From contig DSAV01000139.1 in assembly GCA_011046295.1 (NCBI GenBank), forward strand, positions 1-14,304: a stretch of DNA of 14,304 nucleotides, read 5' to 3'. Below, piece after piece: positions 6,559 through 14,028 of the stretch. Position 1 is the first letter of the stretch; each line of letters starts with the position of its first letter. The notes under the pieces are model-generated. The model had not been told where the DNA came from and ran no database searches. It saw nothing but the letters and a program-made list of their open reading frames with translations. The DNA is from Deltaproteobacteria bacterium (lineage in GTDB: Bacteria > Desulfobacterota > Syntrophia > Syntrophales > Smithellaceae). Both the position numbers and the translations under genes were made by a program.

Positions 6559-9147
6559 TTATTTTTTCTTTAAAGTTATTTCGCCTTTTTGAGAGATATC
6601 CGTTAAAATTTTGTCTCCCTGTGTGAACTTGCCGGCAAGGATTTCCATCGCCAACGGATCCAGAATAAGTTTCTGCAATGAACGCTTGAGCGGTCGGGCT
6701 CCGTAAACCGGGCTATAGCCCGCCTCAGAGATGTGCTTTTTCGCTTCTTCGGTCAATTCAATGCTCATTTTACGTTCTTTGAGTCTGCGGCTTATTAGCT
6801 CAAGCTGAATGTCAATAATGTGGTTTATGTCTTCTACGGTCAAGGCGCGGAAAATGATGATATCATCGATGCGGTTGAGAAATTCCGGCTTGAATGTGGA
6901 GCGCAGCGCTTCCATGGAGCGGTTTTGCTTTTCTAGCTCGTCTAAAGAAACATCCTGAATCCACTGGCTGCCGACATTAGAGGTCATAATCGCGATGGTA
7001 TTTTTAAAATCCACCGTTCGGCCGTGCCCGTCGGTCAGACGTCCGTCATCCAGTATCTGCAGCAGAATATTAAAAACGTCGGGATGCGCTTTTTCGATTT
7101 CATCAAAAAGCAAAACACAATATGGACGGCGTCGAACGGCTTCGGTCAGGTAACCTCCTTCATCGTAACCCACGTATCCCGGAGGCGCGCCGATCAGACG
7201 GGCAACGGCGTGTTTTTCCATGTATTCGGACATGTCTATGCGCACCATCGCCTGTTCGTTGTCAAACATGAATTCCGCCAGCGCCCGCGCCAGTTCTGTT
7301 TTTCCCACACCGGTGGGTCCCAGAAAAATGAATGAGCCAATAGGGCGGTTAGGATCTTGCAGGCCGGAACGAGCGCGCCTTAGCGCGGAAGAAACGGCCT
7401 TAATGCCCTCGTCCTGGCCGACGACGCGCATTTTCAGGCGTTCCTCCATGTGAATAAGTTTTTGCACATCGCTTTCCATCATGCGGGAAAGAGGAATACC
7501 GGTCCAGTTGGAGACGACTTCTGCGACGTCTTCCGCATCCACTTCTTCTTTAAGCATCTGGCTGCTTTTTTGTATTTTTTCCAGTTTTTCCTCGTCTTGT
7601 TCCAGTTCTTTGTTCAACTCCACAAGCTTTCCATAACGGATTTCCGCCGCACGGGCGAGATCGCCGTCACGCTGCGCGTTGGCTTCCTCGATCTTGAAGG
7701 TTTCCATCTGGCTTTTTATATTTTGAATTTTTTTGATGATATCTTTTTCATTTGTCCAGTGCAGCTTCATCCGGTTTAAGTTATCTTTCAAGTCGGCCAA
7801 TTCTTTGTCGATTTTTGCCAGTCTTTCTTTTGCCGTTTTATCTTTTTCGTTTTTCAGCGACTGTTTTTCTATTTCCAGCTGAATTATTTTGCGGTCTATA
7901 ACGTCGATTTCAGAAGGAAGGCTGTCGAGTTCGATTCTCAGACGCGAGGCGGCTTCATCAATCAAATCCACGGCCTTATCCGGAAGAAAGCGGTCGGAAA
8001 TATAACGGTTGGAAAGGGTAGCGGCGGCGATAATCGCGGAATCCTTGATTCTCACGCCGTGATGAACTTCATAACGTTCTTTTAGACCCCTGAGAATGGC
8101 GATGGTATCTTCCACAGTTGGTTCTTTTACGAAGATCGGCTGAAAGCGGCGCTCCAGTGCCGCGTCTTTTTCGATGTGTTTACGGTATTCGTTCAATGTC
8201 GTAGCGCCTACGCAACGCAACTCGCCGCGCGCCAGCGCGGGCTTTAACATGTTGGAAGCGTCCACGGAACCTTCCGCGGCTCCGGCGCCCACGACAGTGT
8301 GTATTTCATCTATAAAAAGAATAATTTGTCCTTCAGCGCTTATAACCTCCTTGAGAACTGCTTTGAGCCTTTCTTCGAATTCCCCCCGGTACTTGGCGCC
8401 GGCGACCAATGATCCGATATCCAGGCCGATAACGCGTTTATCTTTTAAATTTTCCGGTACATCACCGTTTATGATGCGCTGCGCCAGTCCTTCCACTATG
8501 GCTGTCTTGCCGACACCAGGTTCGCCGATTAAAACAGGATTGTTTTTTGTGCGCCTGGAGAGCACCTGCATGATGCGGCGGATTTCTTCATCGCGTCCGA
8601 TGACCGGATCGAAGGAGCCTTTTTTGGCTATTTCGTTAAAATCTTTAGCGTAACGTTCCAGGGCCTGGTATTTCGCTTCGGGATTGGGGTCGGTAACACG
8701 CTGGTTGCCGCGAATGTCCTGCAGAACCTTAAAAACACTGTCTCTGGTAATACCCGCCTTATGCAGAATGTTTGCGGCTCCGCCTGTCTTTTCATCGGTA
8801 ATGGCGACAAGCACATGTTCGGCGCTGATATATTCATCTTTGAGCTGCGCGGCCTCGGTAAGCGCCTTATCGAAAATTTTATTCAGGCGCCCAGAAATGT
8901 AGACTTGGCCGGCCGCCGCTCCCTCAACACATGGCTGCGTTTCCAGGTATCCGGCCAATTCCTTTTCAATCCGTCCTGAATCTGCTCCCAGTTTGTTGAC
9001 GATAGCGCCGACGATACCGTCTTCCTGCCTTAAAAATGTTAAGAGAATATGTTCCGGCTCGATAGACTGATGTCCCATGGATCCGGCCAGAGACTGGCTC
9101 TCCTGCAGGGCTTCCTGAACTTTGAGTGTAAATTTATCAAAGCGCAT
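6559..9147 (-). CDS. clpB: ATP-dependent disaggregase chaperone ClpB (Hsp100)
   Basis: ClpB is a hexameric cytosolic ring that works with DnaK to pull polypeptides out of heat-induced aggregates. Domains run in the usual order over 862 residues. The N domain is 1-145. The first AAA module has Walker A GEPGVGKT (208-215), Walker B ILFIDE (276-281) and pore loop KYRGEFE (252-258). The M-domain coiled coil is about 410-535. The second AAA module has Walker A GPTGVGKT (610-617), pore loop GYVGYDEGG (657-665) and Walker B LLFDEIEKAH. The M domain separates it from ClpA and ClpC, and there is no ClpP-binding IGF loop. A GAGGA site lies about nine bases before the ATG. The gene follows the c-di-AMP synthase gene by 13 bases, leaving no room for its own heat-shock promoter between them. 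Confidence 0.98.
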   Translation of the reverse strand: MRFDKFTLKVQEALQESQSLAGSMGHQSIEPEHILLTFLRQEDGIVGAIVNKLGADSGRIEKELAGYLETQPCVEGAAAGQVYISGRLNKIFDKALTEAAQLKDEYISAEHVLVAITDEKTGGAANILHKAGITRDSVFKVLQDIRGNQRVTDPNPEAKYQALERYAKDFNEIAKKGSFDPVIGRDEEIRRIMQVLSRRTKNNPVLIGEPGVGKTAIVEGLAQRIINGDVPENLKDKRVIGLDIGSLVAGAKYRGEFEERLKAVLKEVISAEGQIILFIDEIHTVVGAGAAEGSVDASNMLKPALARGELRCVGATTLNEYRKHIEKDAALERRFQPIFVKEPTVEDTIAILRGLKERYEVHHGVRIKDSAIIAAATLSNRYISDRFLPDKAVDLIDEAASRLRIELDSLPSEIDVIDRKIIQLEIEKQSLKNEKDKTAKERLAKIDKELADLKDNLNRMKLHWTNEKDIIKKIQNIKSQMETFKIEEANAQRDGDLARAAEIRYGKLVELNKELEQDEEKLEKIQKSSQMLKEEVDAEDVAEVVSNWTGIPLSRMMESDVQKLIHMEERLKMRVVGQDEGIKAVSSALRRARSGLQDPNRPIGSFIFLGPTGVGKTELARALAEFMFDNEQAMVRIDMSEYMEKHAVARLIGAPPGYVGYDEGGYLTEAVRRRPYCVLLFDEIEKAHPDVFNILLQILDDGRLTDGHGRTVDFKNTIAIMTSNVGSQWIQDVSLDELEKQNRSMEALRSTFKPEFLNRIDDIIIFRALTVEDINHIIDIQLELISRRLKERKMSIELTEEAKKHISEAGYSPVYGARPLKRSLQKLILDPLAMEILAGKFTQGDKILTDISQKGEITLKKK

Positions 9148-9160
9148 AATAAAATCCTCG

Positions 9161-10033
9161 CTAATCTATAGGTTTTTCGATGGTGACGAATAATTTGCCG
9201 TTTTTGAACACGCTGACGTTTCCCGAAGATTCTGAAATAACGAAGGCAACTGACTTGGTAATATTGGTAATACCGGCCGCGGCAATATGGCGGCTGCCCA
9301 GGCCGGACGGTAAATCGCGGATATCCGGCGCGGCGTTCAGGTGCCTTCCTGCGGTTACCAGTACTCCGTTGCTTTTAATTATGAACGCTCCGTCGATGGC
9401 GGAAAATTCCTTGATGGTTTCTTCAAGTTCCGGATTTAAAATGTTCAGCTGTTCTTGTGTGTATCCTAAAAAAGGATTTATGATCATCTGCTGAGAAAGT
9501 TGCATGACCCTTTCGTCATCTCCCAGCACGAAAATCGTGCCGACTTTTCGGTATTCACGCCCCTGGGCTGCAAGTTCACACGACAGGTTCATAACGGCGT
9601 TGAAGACTTCGGGCTGAACATCTTCAAGTATGTCGCTGATGAAATCAGACGTTAGGATTTCAAATTCCTTGCCGACATCGATAACGAAAATACTGTCGGC
9701 ATAACCGAAGCGGGGCACACCGCTTAAACAAACAATTTTATCTCCTTTTTTGAAGAAACCTAGAACTATTCCCTTGGCAATTGCTATTTTAATTTTTCCC
9801 AGACGGGTTAAATTTATATTGGGAACATCAAGTTTACGGGCAAATATCTGAATATCTTCAGGAAGTTCCGTTTTTTCAGGAGTTACAATAATTATCTCGG
9901 TATTTTTCTTTTTTTCTTCAGCGAGGCCGGCGAGATCCTTCGAAATATCGATACAAACTAAAAAAGCGTTTGCTTTTACCGCCCGCGCAATTTTTATCGC
10001 GTGTTCAATCATGATTTTGTTAATTGTTTTCAT
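9161..10033 (-). CDS. Diadenylate cyclase, DacZ-like (c-di-AMP synthase)
   Basis: This enzyme is predicted to condense two ATP into the second messenger c-di-AMP. It has 290 residues. The N-terminal part (1-125) looks like an alpha/beta domain related to the pyruvate kinase C-terminal domain. The C-terminal part (about 130-285) is the DAC (DisA_N) domain with REYRKVGTIFVLGD (159-172), INPFLGY (185-191), DGAFII (214-219) and LGSRHIAAAGIT (245-256). The catalytic DGA is intact, and the usual RHR reads RHI, as in DacZ-type enzymes, which carry a hydrophobic residue there. No membrane segment (as in CdaA) and no DNA-binding helix-hairpin-helix (as in DisA) is present, so it is a soluble protein. 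It shares a transcript with clpB. The ribosome binding site is weak (GGTG) and the predicted 5' leader is only about 12 bases. Confidence 0.85.
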   Translation of the reverse strand: MKTINKIMIEHAIKIARAVKANAFLVCIDISKDLAGLAEEKKKNTEIIIVTPEKTELPEDIQIFARKLDVPNINLTRLGKIKIAIAKGIVLGFFKKGDKIVCLSGVPRFGYADSIFVIDVGKEFEILTSDFISDILEDVQPEVFNAVMNLSCELAAQGREYRKVGTIFVLGDDERVMQLSQQMIINPFLGYTQEQLNILNPELEETIKEFSAIDGAFIIKSNGVLVTAGRHLNAAPDIRDLPSGLGSRHIAAAGITNITKSVAFVISESSGNVSVFKNGKLFVTIEKPID

Positions 10034-10051
10034 AAATACACCAGAAATTTT

Positions 10052-10080
10052 ACTTTAAACATCAAAGTGTTATGTGTCAA
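10052..10080 (-). promoter_or_regulatory. Sigma-70-type promoter for the diadenylate cyclase-clpB operon
   Basis: On the minus strand a perfect -35 box TTGACA (10080-10075) is followed by a 17-base spacer and TAAAGT (10057-10052, 4 of 6 matches). Transcription would start near 10045, about 12 bases before the ATG. I saw no heat-shock (CTTGAA..CCCCAT) promoter here. Confidence 0.6.
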
Positions 10081-10100
10081 GACCCCTGGCAATATTTATC

Positions 10101-10129
10101 TTGACCGAAAAATGTTAGTTCGATAGAAA
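10101..10129 (+). promoter_or_regulatory. Sigma-70-type promoter for rpoH
   Basis: TTGACC (10101-10106), a 17-base spacer and TAGAAA (10124-10129, 4 of 6 matches) lie upstream of rpoH. This gives a leader of about 28 bases. The -35 box is back to back with that of the diadenylate cyclase gene, 20 bases apart. Confidence 0.5.
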
Positions 10130-10148
10130 GTTAAGATAACTAGTAAGC

Positions 10149-10154
10149 AAGGAG
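10149..10154 (+). promoter_or_regulatory. Ribosome binding site supporting a TTG start for rpoH
   Basis: AAGGAG stands nine bases before the TTG at 10164-10166. An ATG at 10156 is only one base from it and runs into TGA after three codons, so TTG is favoured. Confidence 0.65.
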
Positions 10155-10163
10155 CATGATTTT

Positions 10164-11009
10164 TTGAAATTACCGGTAGTCGTCGGCACACTCGATTTGT
10201 ATATAGCGGAAATCAACCGTTTTCCGCTGTTAACCGCGGAAGAGGAGTTTAAATATGCCGTTCGGCTGAAGAAGTATAACGATGCGAAAGCGGCTGAGAA
10301 ACTTATAGTTTCCAACTTGCGCTTTGTAGTTAAAATTGCCCATGAATATCGGAATTACGGTTTTAAGCTTTCTGACTTGATTCAGGAAGGAAACATCGGG
10401 CTTATTCACGCGGTTAAAAAATTTGACCCTTACAAAGGGTATCGCCTGATTTCATACGCCGTCTGGTGGATTCGCGCCTATATACAAAATTATCTGATTA
10501 AATCATGGAGCATTGTTAAAATCGGCACAACTCAGGCGCAAAGAAAACTGTTCTTTAAGTTGAGCCAGGCCAAAAAACAGCTGGAGACGATGTCGAAAAA
10601 GAACCCGGAATTTGCCGAGATTGCTGAATCCCTGGAGGTAAAAGGTTCGGAAGTGGCGGAAATGAACCTGCGCATGGGATCGCGCGATGTTTCCCTGCAT
10701 GAATTTATCGGTGACGAGGGGGACAGAACCCATATAGACTTGCTGGCTTACGATGGTGACAGCCAGGAGGTGGCATTGATTAAGAGCGAGGAGAAGAGCC
10801 TGGTGCAAAAAAATATTTCCAGTGCGCTGGAGAATCTCTCGGAAAGGGAAACCTACATAATTGTCAATCGCGTTATGGCGGATAATCCGGAAACTCTCCA
10901 GGAAATTGGAAACAGGTTCAACATTACGCGTGAACGCGCGCGCCAGATTGAAAAACAAGCCTTGAAAAAGGTTCAGCTCGCCCTGCCATATCTTAAACCA
11001 AATAAGTGA
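10164..11009 (+). CDS. rpoH: RNA polymerase heat-shock sigma factor sigma-32
   Basis: This sigma factor directs RNA polymerase to heat-shock promoters. The 281-residue protein has region 1.2 near residue 10, region 2 (about 46-120, with NLRFVVKIAHEYRNYGFKLSD, DLIQEGNIGL and SYAVWWIRAYIQNYLI), and region 4 (about 220-275, ending ITRERARQIEKQALKK). The RpoH box QRKLFFKL (126-133), the hallmark of sigma-32, separates it from RpoD and RpoS. It starts with TTG; there is no ATG in this frame near the conserved N-terminus. It is the only chromosomal gene here on the plus strand: divergent from the diadenylate cyclase gene and convergent with dnaB, 50 bases away. Its closeness to clpB, a typical sigma-32 target, may be functional, but no sigma-32 promoter was found for clpB. 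Confidence 0.95.
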   Translation: MKLPVVVGTLDLYIAEINRFPLLTAEEEFKYAVRLKKYNDAKAAEKLIVSNLRFVVKIAHEYRNYGFKLSDLIQEGNIGLIHAVKKFDPYKGYRLISYAVWWIRAYIQNYLIKSWSIVKIGTTQAQRKLFFKLSQAKKQLETMSKKNPEFAEIAESLEVKGSEVAEMNLRMGSRDVSLHEFIGDEGDRTHIDLLAYDGDSQEVALIKSEEKSLVQKNISSALENLSERETYIIVNRVMADNPETLQEIGNRFNITRERARQIEKQALKKVQLALPYLKPNK

Positions 11010-11059
11010 TTTTATGTTTATGGGTTTGCGGCAAAATGATGCGGTCTGAAGACGGAAAA

Positions 11060-12406
11060 CTAAACGCTTTCAGTGCGGGCAAGATTTTCAAATGAGGTGA
11101 ATTTTTCCAAAAAGGCCAGTTTGACCGTTCCGATGGGGCCGTTTCTCTGCTTGGCGACAATTATTTCCGCTATTCCTTTTTCCGGATTATCATCTGATTT
11201 ATTATAAACTTCATCGCGGTAAATAAAAGCGATAACGTCGGCATCCTGTTCGATGGCTCCTGATTCCCGTAAGTCTGCCATTTGCGGGCGGCGGTTAGTG
11301 CGGTCTTCAACTTTGCGATTAAGTTGGGAAAGGGCGATAACCGGAACCTTGAGCTCTTTGGCCAGAGCTTTCAACGAACGGCTTATTTCCGATATTTCCT
11401 GTTCGCGTGATTCCCGATAGCTGCCGGAGCGCATAAGCTGAATATAGTCCACAATTATCAATCCCAACCCGATTTCTGTTTTAAGCCGGCGGGATTTGGC
11501 TTTCATCTCCAATGCGGTAATGGCCGGGGTGTCGTCGATGAAAATAGGCGCGTCGGAAAGGCGTCCGGCGGCAGTGGTAAGTTTTGGCCAGTCGGTTTCC
11601 CCTAAAAAACCTTTTCTTAAGCGTTGAGAATCCACCTTTGCTTCCGCGGAAAGGAGCCGGAAAGCGAGTTGTTCCTTGGACATTTCCAGAGAAAAAATCG
11701 CTGAGGGAACTTGTACTTCCATGGCGGCATACTGTGCGATATTTAAGGCAAAAGCGGTTTTCCCCATACTGGGCCTGCCCGCAATGATAATCAACTCGGA
11801 ATTCTGCAGGCCGGAAGTCAAATCGTCGATTTTTTCAAAGCCCGTAGGCACGCCCGTAATGAGCTCTTTGCGGGAGAAAAGGTCTTCAATGGAGCGGAAA
11901 CTGTCTTTGACTATATCCCTCATGTGAAAGAATGACGGGCGGATTTTATTTTCTGAAATTTCGAAAATTTTGTGTTCGGCCTTGTCCAGCATGTCATCGA
12001 CGTCAGAACCTGTTTCGTAACAGGATGATATTATTTCGGTAGCGGAAGTAATGAGCCCGCGTAATATTGCTTTTTCTTTAACGATTTTGGCATAATTAAT
12101 GACGTTGGCGGCGGAAGGGACATTGTCCACCAGCGAGGCTAGATAAGCCGTGCCACCTACAGAATCAAGCAGGCCTTTATCCTTCAGGGAATTGCTTAAT
12201 GTAATCAAATCCACCGGTTCGTTTTTTTCGGAAAGTTCAACGATAACATTGAAAATTTTCCGGTGCGCCTCACTGTAGAAATCACCCATGGAAATAAATT
12301 CGAGCGCGCTGTTAATGGCGCTATTTTCCAGAAGGATTCCCCCAAGGATGGATTGTTCCGCCTCAATGTTTTGCGGCGGCACTTTGTATTGATCTGTTTC
12401 TTTCAT
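11060..12406 (-). CDS. dnaB: Replicative DNA helicase DnaB
   Basis: DnaB is the hexameric 5'-3' helicase that opens the replication fork and recruits primase. The 448-residue protein has an N-terminal domain (about 10-155, starting VPPQNIEAEQSILGGILL) and a RecA-like C-terminal domain. The latter has Walker A GRPSMGKT (210-217), EMSKEQL, Walker B LIIVDYIQLM (316-325), the SQLNR motif and DLRESGAIEQDADV with the arginine-finger region. No intein interrupts it. The ATG lies two bases after the rplI stop and lacks a clear ribosome binding site, so it is probably translated by coupling to rplI. The rplI-dnaB pairing is common in bacteria. No clear terminator is seen in the 50-base convergent gap to rpoH. 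Confidence 0.97.
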   Translation of the reverse strand: MKETDQYKVPPQNIEAEQSILGGILLENSAINSALEFISMGDFYSEAHRKIFNVIVELSEKNEPVDLITLSNSLKDKGLLDSVGGTAYLASLVDNVPSAANVINYAKIVKEKAILRGLITSATEIISSCYETGSDVDDMLDKAEHKIFEISENKIRPSFFHMRDIVKDSFRSIEDLFSRKELITGVPTGFEKIDDLTSGLQNSELIIIAGRPSMGKTAFALNIAQYAAMEVQVPSAIFSLEMSKEQLAFRLLSAEAKVDSQRLRKGFLGETDWPKLTTAAGRLSDAPIFIDDTPAITALEMKAKSRRLKTEIGLGLIIVDYIQLMRSGSYRESREQEISEISRSLKALAKELKVPVIALSQLNRKVEDRTNRRPQMADLRESGAIEQDADVIAFIYRDEVYNKSDDNPEKGIAEIIVAKQRNGPIGTVKLAFLEKFTSFENLARTESV

Positions 12407-12408
12407 AC

Positions 12409-12852
12409 TTATTCGCCGATGACGTTGATGGTCAGTTCTGTTTCCACTCCTGCGCTTAATTTGATTTTAACTTTAGATTCTCCCAATGATTTTATGTGGT
12501 CATTCAGGATAATAGTTTTGCGGTCAACCTTGTATCCTTTTTCTTGGAGCGCCTCTTCAATGTCTTTAGCGGTAACTGAGCCGAATATTTTACCCTGATC
12601 TCCCGCTTTACGGGAGAAGGTGAGAGTAACATTAGCCAAAGAATCTGCCATATCCTGCGCGTTATCATGTTCTTTTTGCGCCTTTTTCAGAATATTCTTT
12701 TTTTCATGTTCCATGGCTTTGATATTTTTTTCGTCGGCTTCAATAGCCATTCCCTTGGGAATCAGATAGTTGCGCGCGTAACCGTCATTAACATTTATTA
12801 AATCTCCCGCCTTGCCCAGAGAAGTAATACTTTTCTTTAGAATAACTTTCAT
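12409..12852 (-). CDS. rplI: 50S ribosomal protein L9
   Basis: L9 binds 23S rRNA near the L1 stalk and helps keep the reading frame. The 147-residue protein has the classic N-terminal domain (MKVILKKSITSLGKAGDLINVNDGYARNYLIPKGMA), a Lys-rich connecting helix (about 45-75) and the C-terminal domain. The ATG has a GGAGG site with a seven-base gap. It is separated from rpsR by an unusual 416-base gap, in which a terminator-like hairpin lies 115 bases upstream of its start. It is followed after two bases by dnaB. Confidence 0.96.
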   Translation of the reverse strand: MKVILKKSITSLGKAGDLINVNDGYARNYLIPKGMAIEADEKNIKAMEHEKKNILKKAQKEHDNAQDMADSLANVTLTFSRKAGDQGKIFGSVTAKDIEEALQEKGYKVDRKTIILNDHIKSLGESKVKIKLSAGVETELTINVIGE

Positions 12853-12967
12853 GAAAATCCTCCAAAAATAAAAAAAATGGTAAATCAGCTGACTGAATCA
12901 TATTTTGAAAAAGTAACCCAGAATCAAACCAAGTATAAACTTATTCAGTGGTAGATACTGCTAGCAT

Positions 12968-12990
12968 AAAAAATTGCCGAAGGGCAAATA
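12968..12990 (-). terminator. Terminator-like hairpin between rpsR and rplI
   Basis: In the leftward transcript TTGCC (12987-12983), loop CTTC, GGCAA (12978-12974) and a run of six T (12973-12968) form a short hairpin with T tail. The five-pair stem is weak, so partial termination of the rpsF-rpsR transcript before rplI is a reasonable reading. Confidence 0.5.
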
Positions 12991-13149
12991 AAAAAGTGAG
13001 GAAAAAAGCGGCACTTCTATATTAGGGACCATGAAGCCAGTAATAGCAATACTTTGCGCTGTAGAAAGTGGCTCGTCGACAAGATGGGAAAGACATGCAG
13101 CGGGTGGCGGTAGACTAACAATGCGGCGTACTTTAACAAGGCAAAAAGA

Positions 13150-13179
13150 ATTATAAAAAAGACGCGATATTCAGCGCAA
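13150..13179 (-). promoter_or_regulatory. Possible promoter for rplI-dnaB
   Basis: On the minus strand a perfect -10 TATAAT (13155-13150) lies 18 bases after TTGCGC (13179-13174). It is upstream of the terminator-like hairpin, so transcripts from it would also meet that hairpin. The region is T-rich and chance matches are likely. Confidence 0.25.
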
Positions 13180-13268
13180 TATTGCCAGTTTTTTTATATA
13201 AATTAAAGAAATCGGCACAGAGAATCATCGGCACGTTTTTAGTCAAGTTGTGATACGGCACATCCGGC

Positions 13269-13538
13269 TTATCTGCCTTCAGCGGCGACAAACGGCATGA
13301 TGGCGATAGCGCGCGCGCGCTTGATTGCCACGGCAAGTTCTCTTTGGTGCCCGGCGCAATTACCGGTGATTCGGCGCGGCATAATTTTGCCTCTCTCGGT
13401 TACAAAGTTGTTAAGAATTTCCGGGTGCTTGTAATCAATTTTTAGATTTGAATCCGTGCAGAAGCGGCAAAATTTCTTTTTGTGGAAAAACCTTTTGGGA
13501 TTATGTCGCATTGGTCTTTGTGTATTGGCAGTTTCCAT
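13269..13538 (-). CDS. rpsR: 30S ribosomal protein S18, cysteine-containing form
   Basis: S18 binds together with S6 to the central domain of 16S rRNA in the small subunit. The 89-residue length is normal. The core is KIDYKHPEILNNFVTERGKI, then PRRITGNCAGHQRELAVAIKRAR. Cys24 and Cys27 (CRFC) with Cys61 and His64 (NCAGH) form the potential zinc site of the C+ type of S18, which suggests that zinc-independent paralogs could exist elsewhere. The ATG is two bases after the rpsF stop; GAGGA in the last codons of rpsF serves as ribosome binding site. Confidence 0.96.
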   Translation of the reverse strand: METANTQRPMRHNPKRFFHKKKFCRFCTDSNLKIDYKHPEILNNFVTERGKIMPRRITGNCAGHQRELAVAIKRARAIAIMPFVAAEGR

Positions 13539-13540
13539 TA

Positions 13541-14014
13541 TTATTCCTCTTTTTTTGTTTCTTGTTCTTCATTTCGAGCAGAATCTTCAACGGAAGTTTT
13601 GCTATCTTTTGATTCGGCAATTGTTTTTTCTGCCTGCTGTGTGATCTTTTTTTCAGGAGAAGTGGCGGCTTCATTTTTTTTTGCCTGAGCAGCCGCGATT
13701 TCCGTGTCTATGCCTTCACGCGTCACAGCGCCTTCCTTTTTAACAGTCATGAACTTCAGGACTTTGTCGTCAATTTTGTAATTTCTTTCGATTTCATTGA
13801 CAACAGAACCATCGCCCGCGAAATCAATTAGGAAATAAAAACCTTCTTTTTGCTTGTCGATCTCATAGGCCAGACGCTTTTTGCCCCACTTATCGATTTG
13901 CGCGATGAGTCCATTGCCCTTGGTAATGATTTTTTCGCTGCGTTCAATCAGATTGGAGATATCTTCTTCCGGTAAGTCAGACTTGACTATACATACAACT
14001 TCGTATCTTTTCAA
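13541..14014 (-). CDS. rpsF: 30S ribosomal protein S6
   Basis: S6 is a small-subunit protein that pairs with S18 on 16S rRNA. The core (residues 1 to about 96: KRYEVVCIVKSDLPEED, WGKKRLAYEIDKQKEGFYFLIDF, IDDKVLKFMTVK) is standard. A tail to residue 157 is rich in Ala, Lys, Glu and Ser and probably disordered, as is seen in many S6 proteins. The start is TTG (14012-14014), placed where the family begins (MKRYEVV); no ATG is in frame nearby. AAGGAGG is only four bases upstream, a tight spacing that may lower initiation. The gene heads the rpsF-rpsR cluster and has its own promoter and a structured leader. Confidence 0.95.
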   Translation of the reverse strand: MKRYEVVCIVKSDLPEEDISNLIERSEKIITKGNGLIAQIDKWGKKRLAYEIDKQKEGFYFLIDFAGDGSVVNEIERNYKIDDKVLKFMTVKKEGAVTREGIDTEIAAAQAKKNEAATSPEKKITQQAEKTIAESKDSKTSVEDSARNEEQETKKEE

Positions 14015-14028
14015 AATCCCTCCTTTTG

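Larger units (their letters stand above)
12853..13268. other. 416-base gap between rpsR and rplI with no convincing gene
   Basis: rpsR and rplI are often adjacent, or separated by a DUF2232/YybS-type membrane protein gene. Here neither holds. On the minus strand 13017-13193 is open for about 58 codons and encodes a hydrophobic stretch (FFIILFALL, then VLLLLASW) without a good start. On the plus strand 13031-13156 is open for 41 codons (MKPVIAILCAVESGSS...), with AGGGA only two bases before its ATG. Neither looks convincingly coding. A hairpin at 12968-12990 and a possible promoter at 13150-13179 are listed separately. The middle part (about 13030-13140) is richer in G and C than its flanks. 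It could be remains of a deleted gene. Confidence 0.5.

Noticed and set aside
8174..8653. 159-codon open frame on the plus strand inside clpB
   Set aside because: It is antisense to the highly conserved first AAA module of ClpB. The openness follows from clpB codon use, and there is no family resemblance or ribosome binding site.
11010..11059. Possible terminator between convergent rpoH and dnaB (GTCT-GA-AGAC near 11043-11052)
   Set aside because: The stem is only four pairs with a two-base loop and no T run on either side.
13031..13156. 41-codon plus-strand frame in the rpsR-rplI gap
   Set aside because: AGGGA is only two bases from its ATG, there is no recognisable family, and it runs against the transcription of the surrounding operon. 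It is kept only as a note in the gap entry.
13308..13320. GCGCGCGCGC tract
   Set aside because: It is within rpsR and encodes the conserved Lys-Arg-Ala-Arg-Ala segment, so it is not a separate repeat element.
13151..13336. 61-codon minus-strand frame overlapping the end of rpsR
   Set aside because: It overlaps S18 in another frame. S18 is certain, and the extra frame has no ribosome binding site or family pattern.
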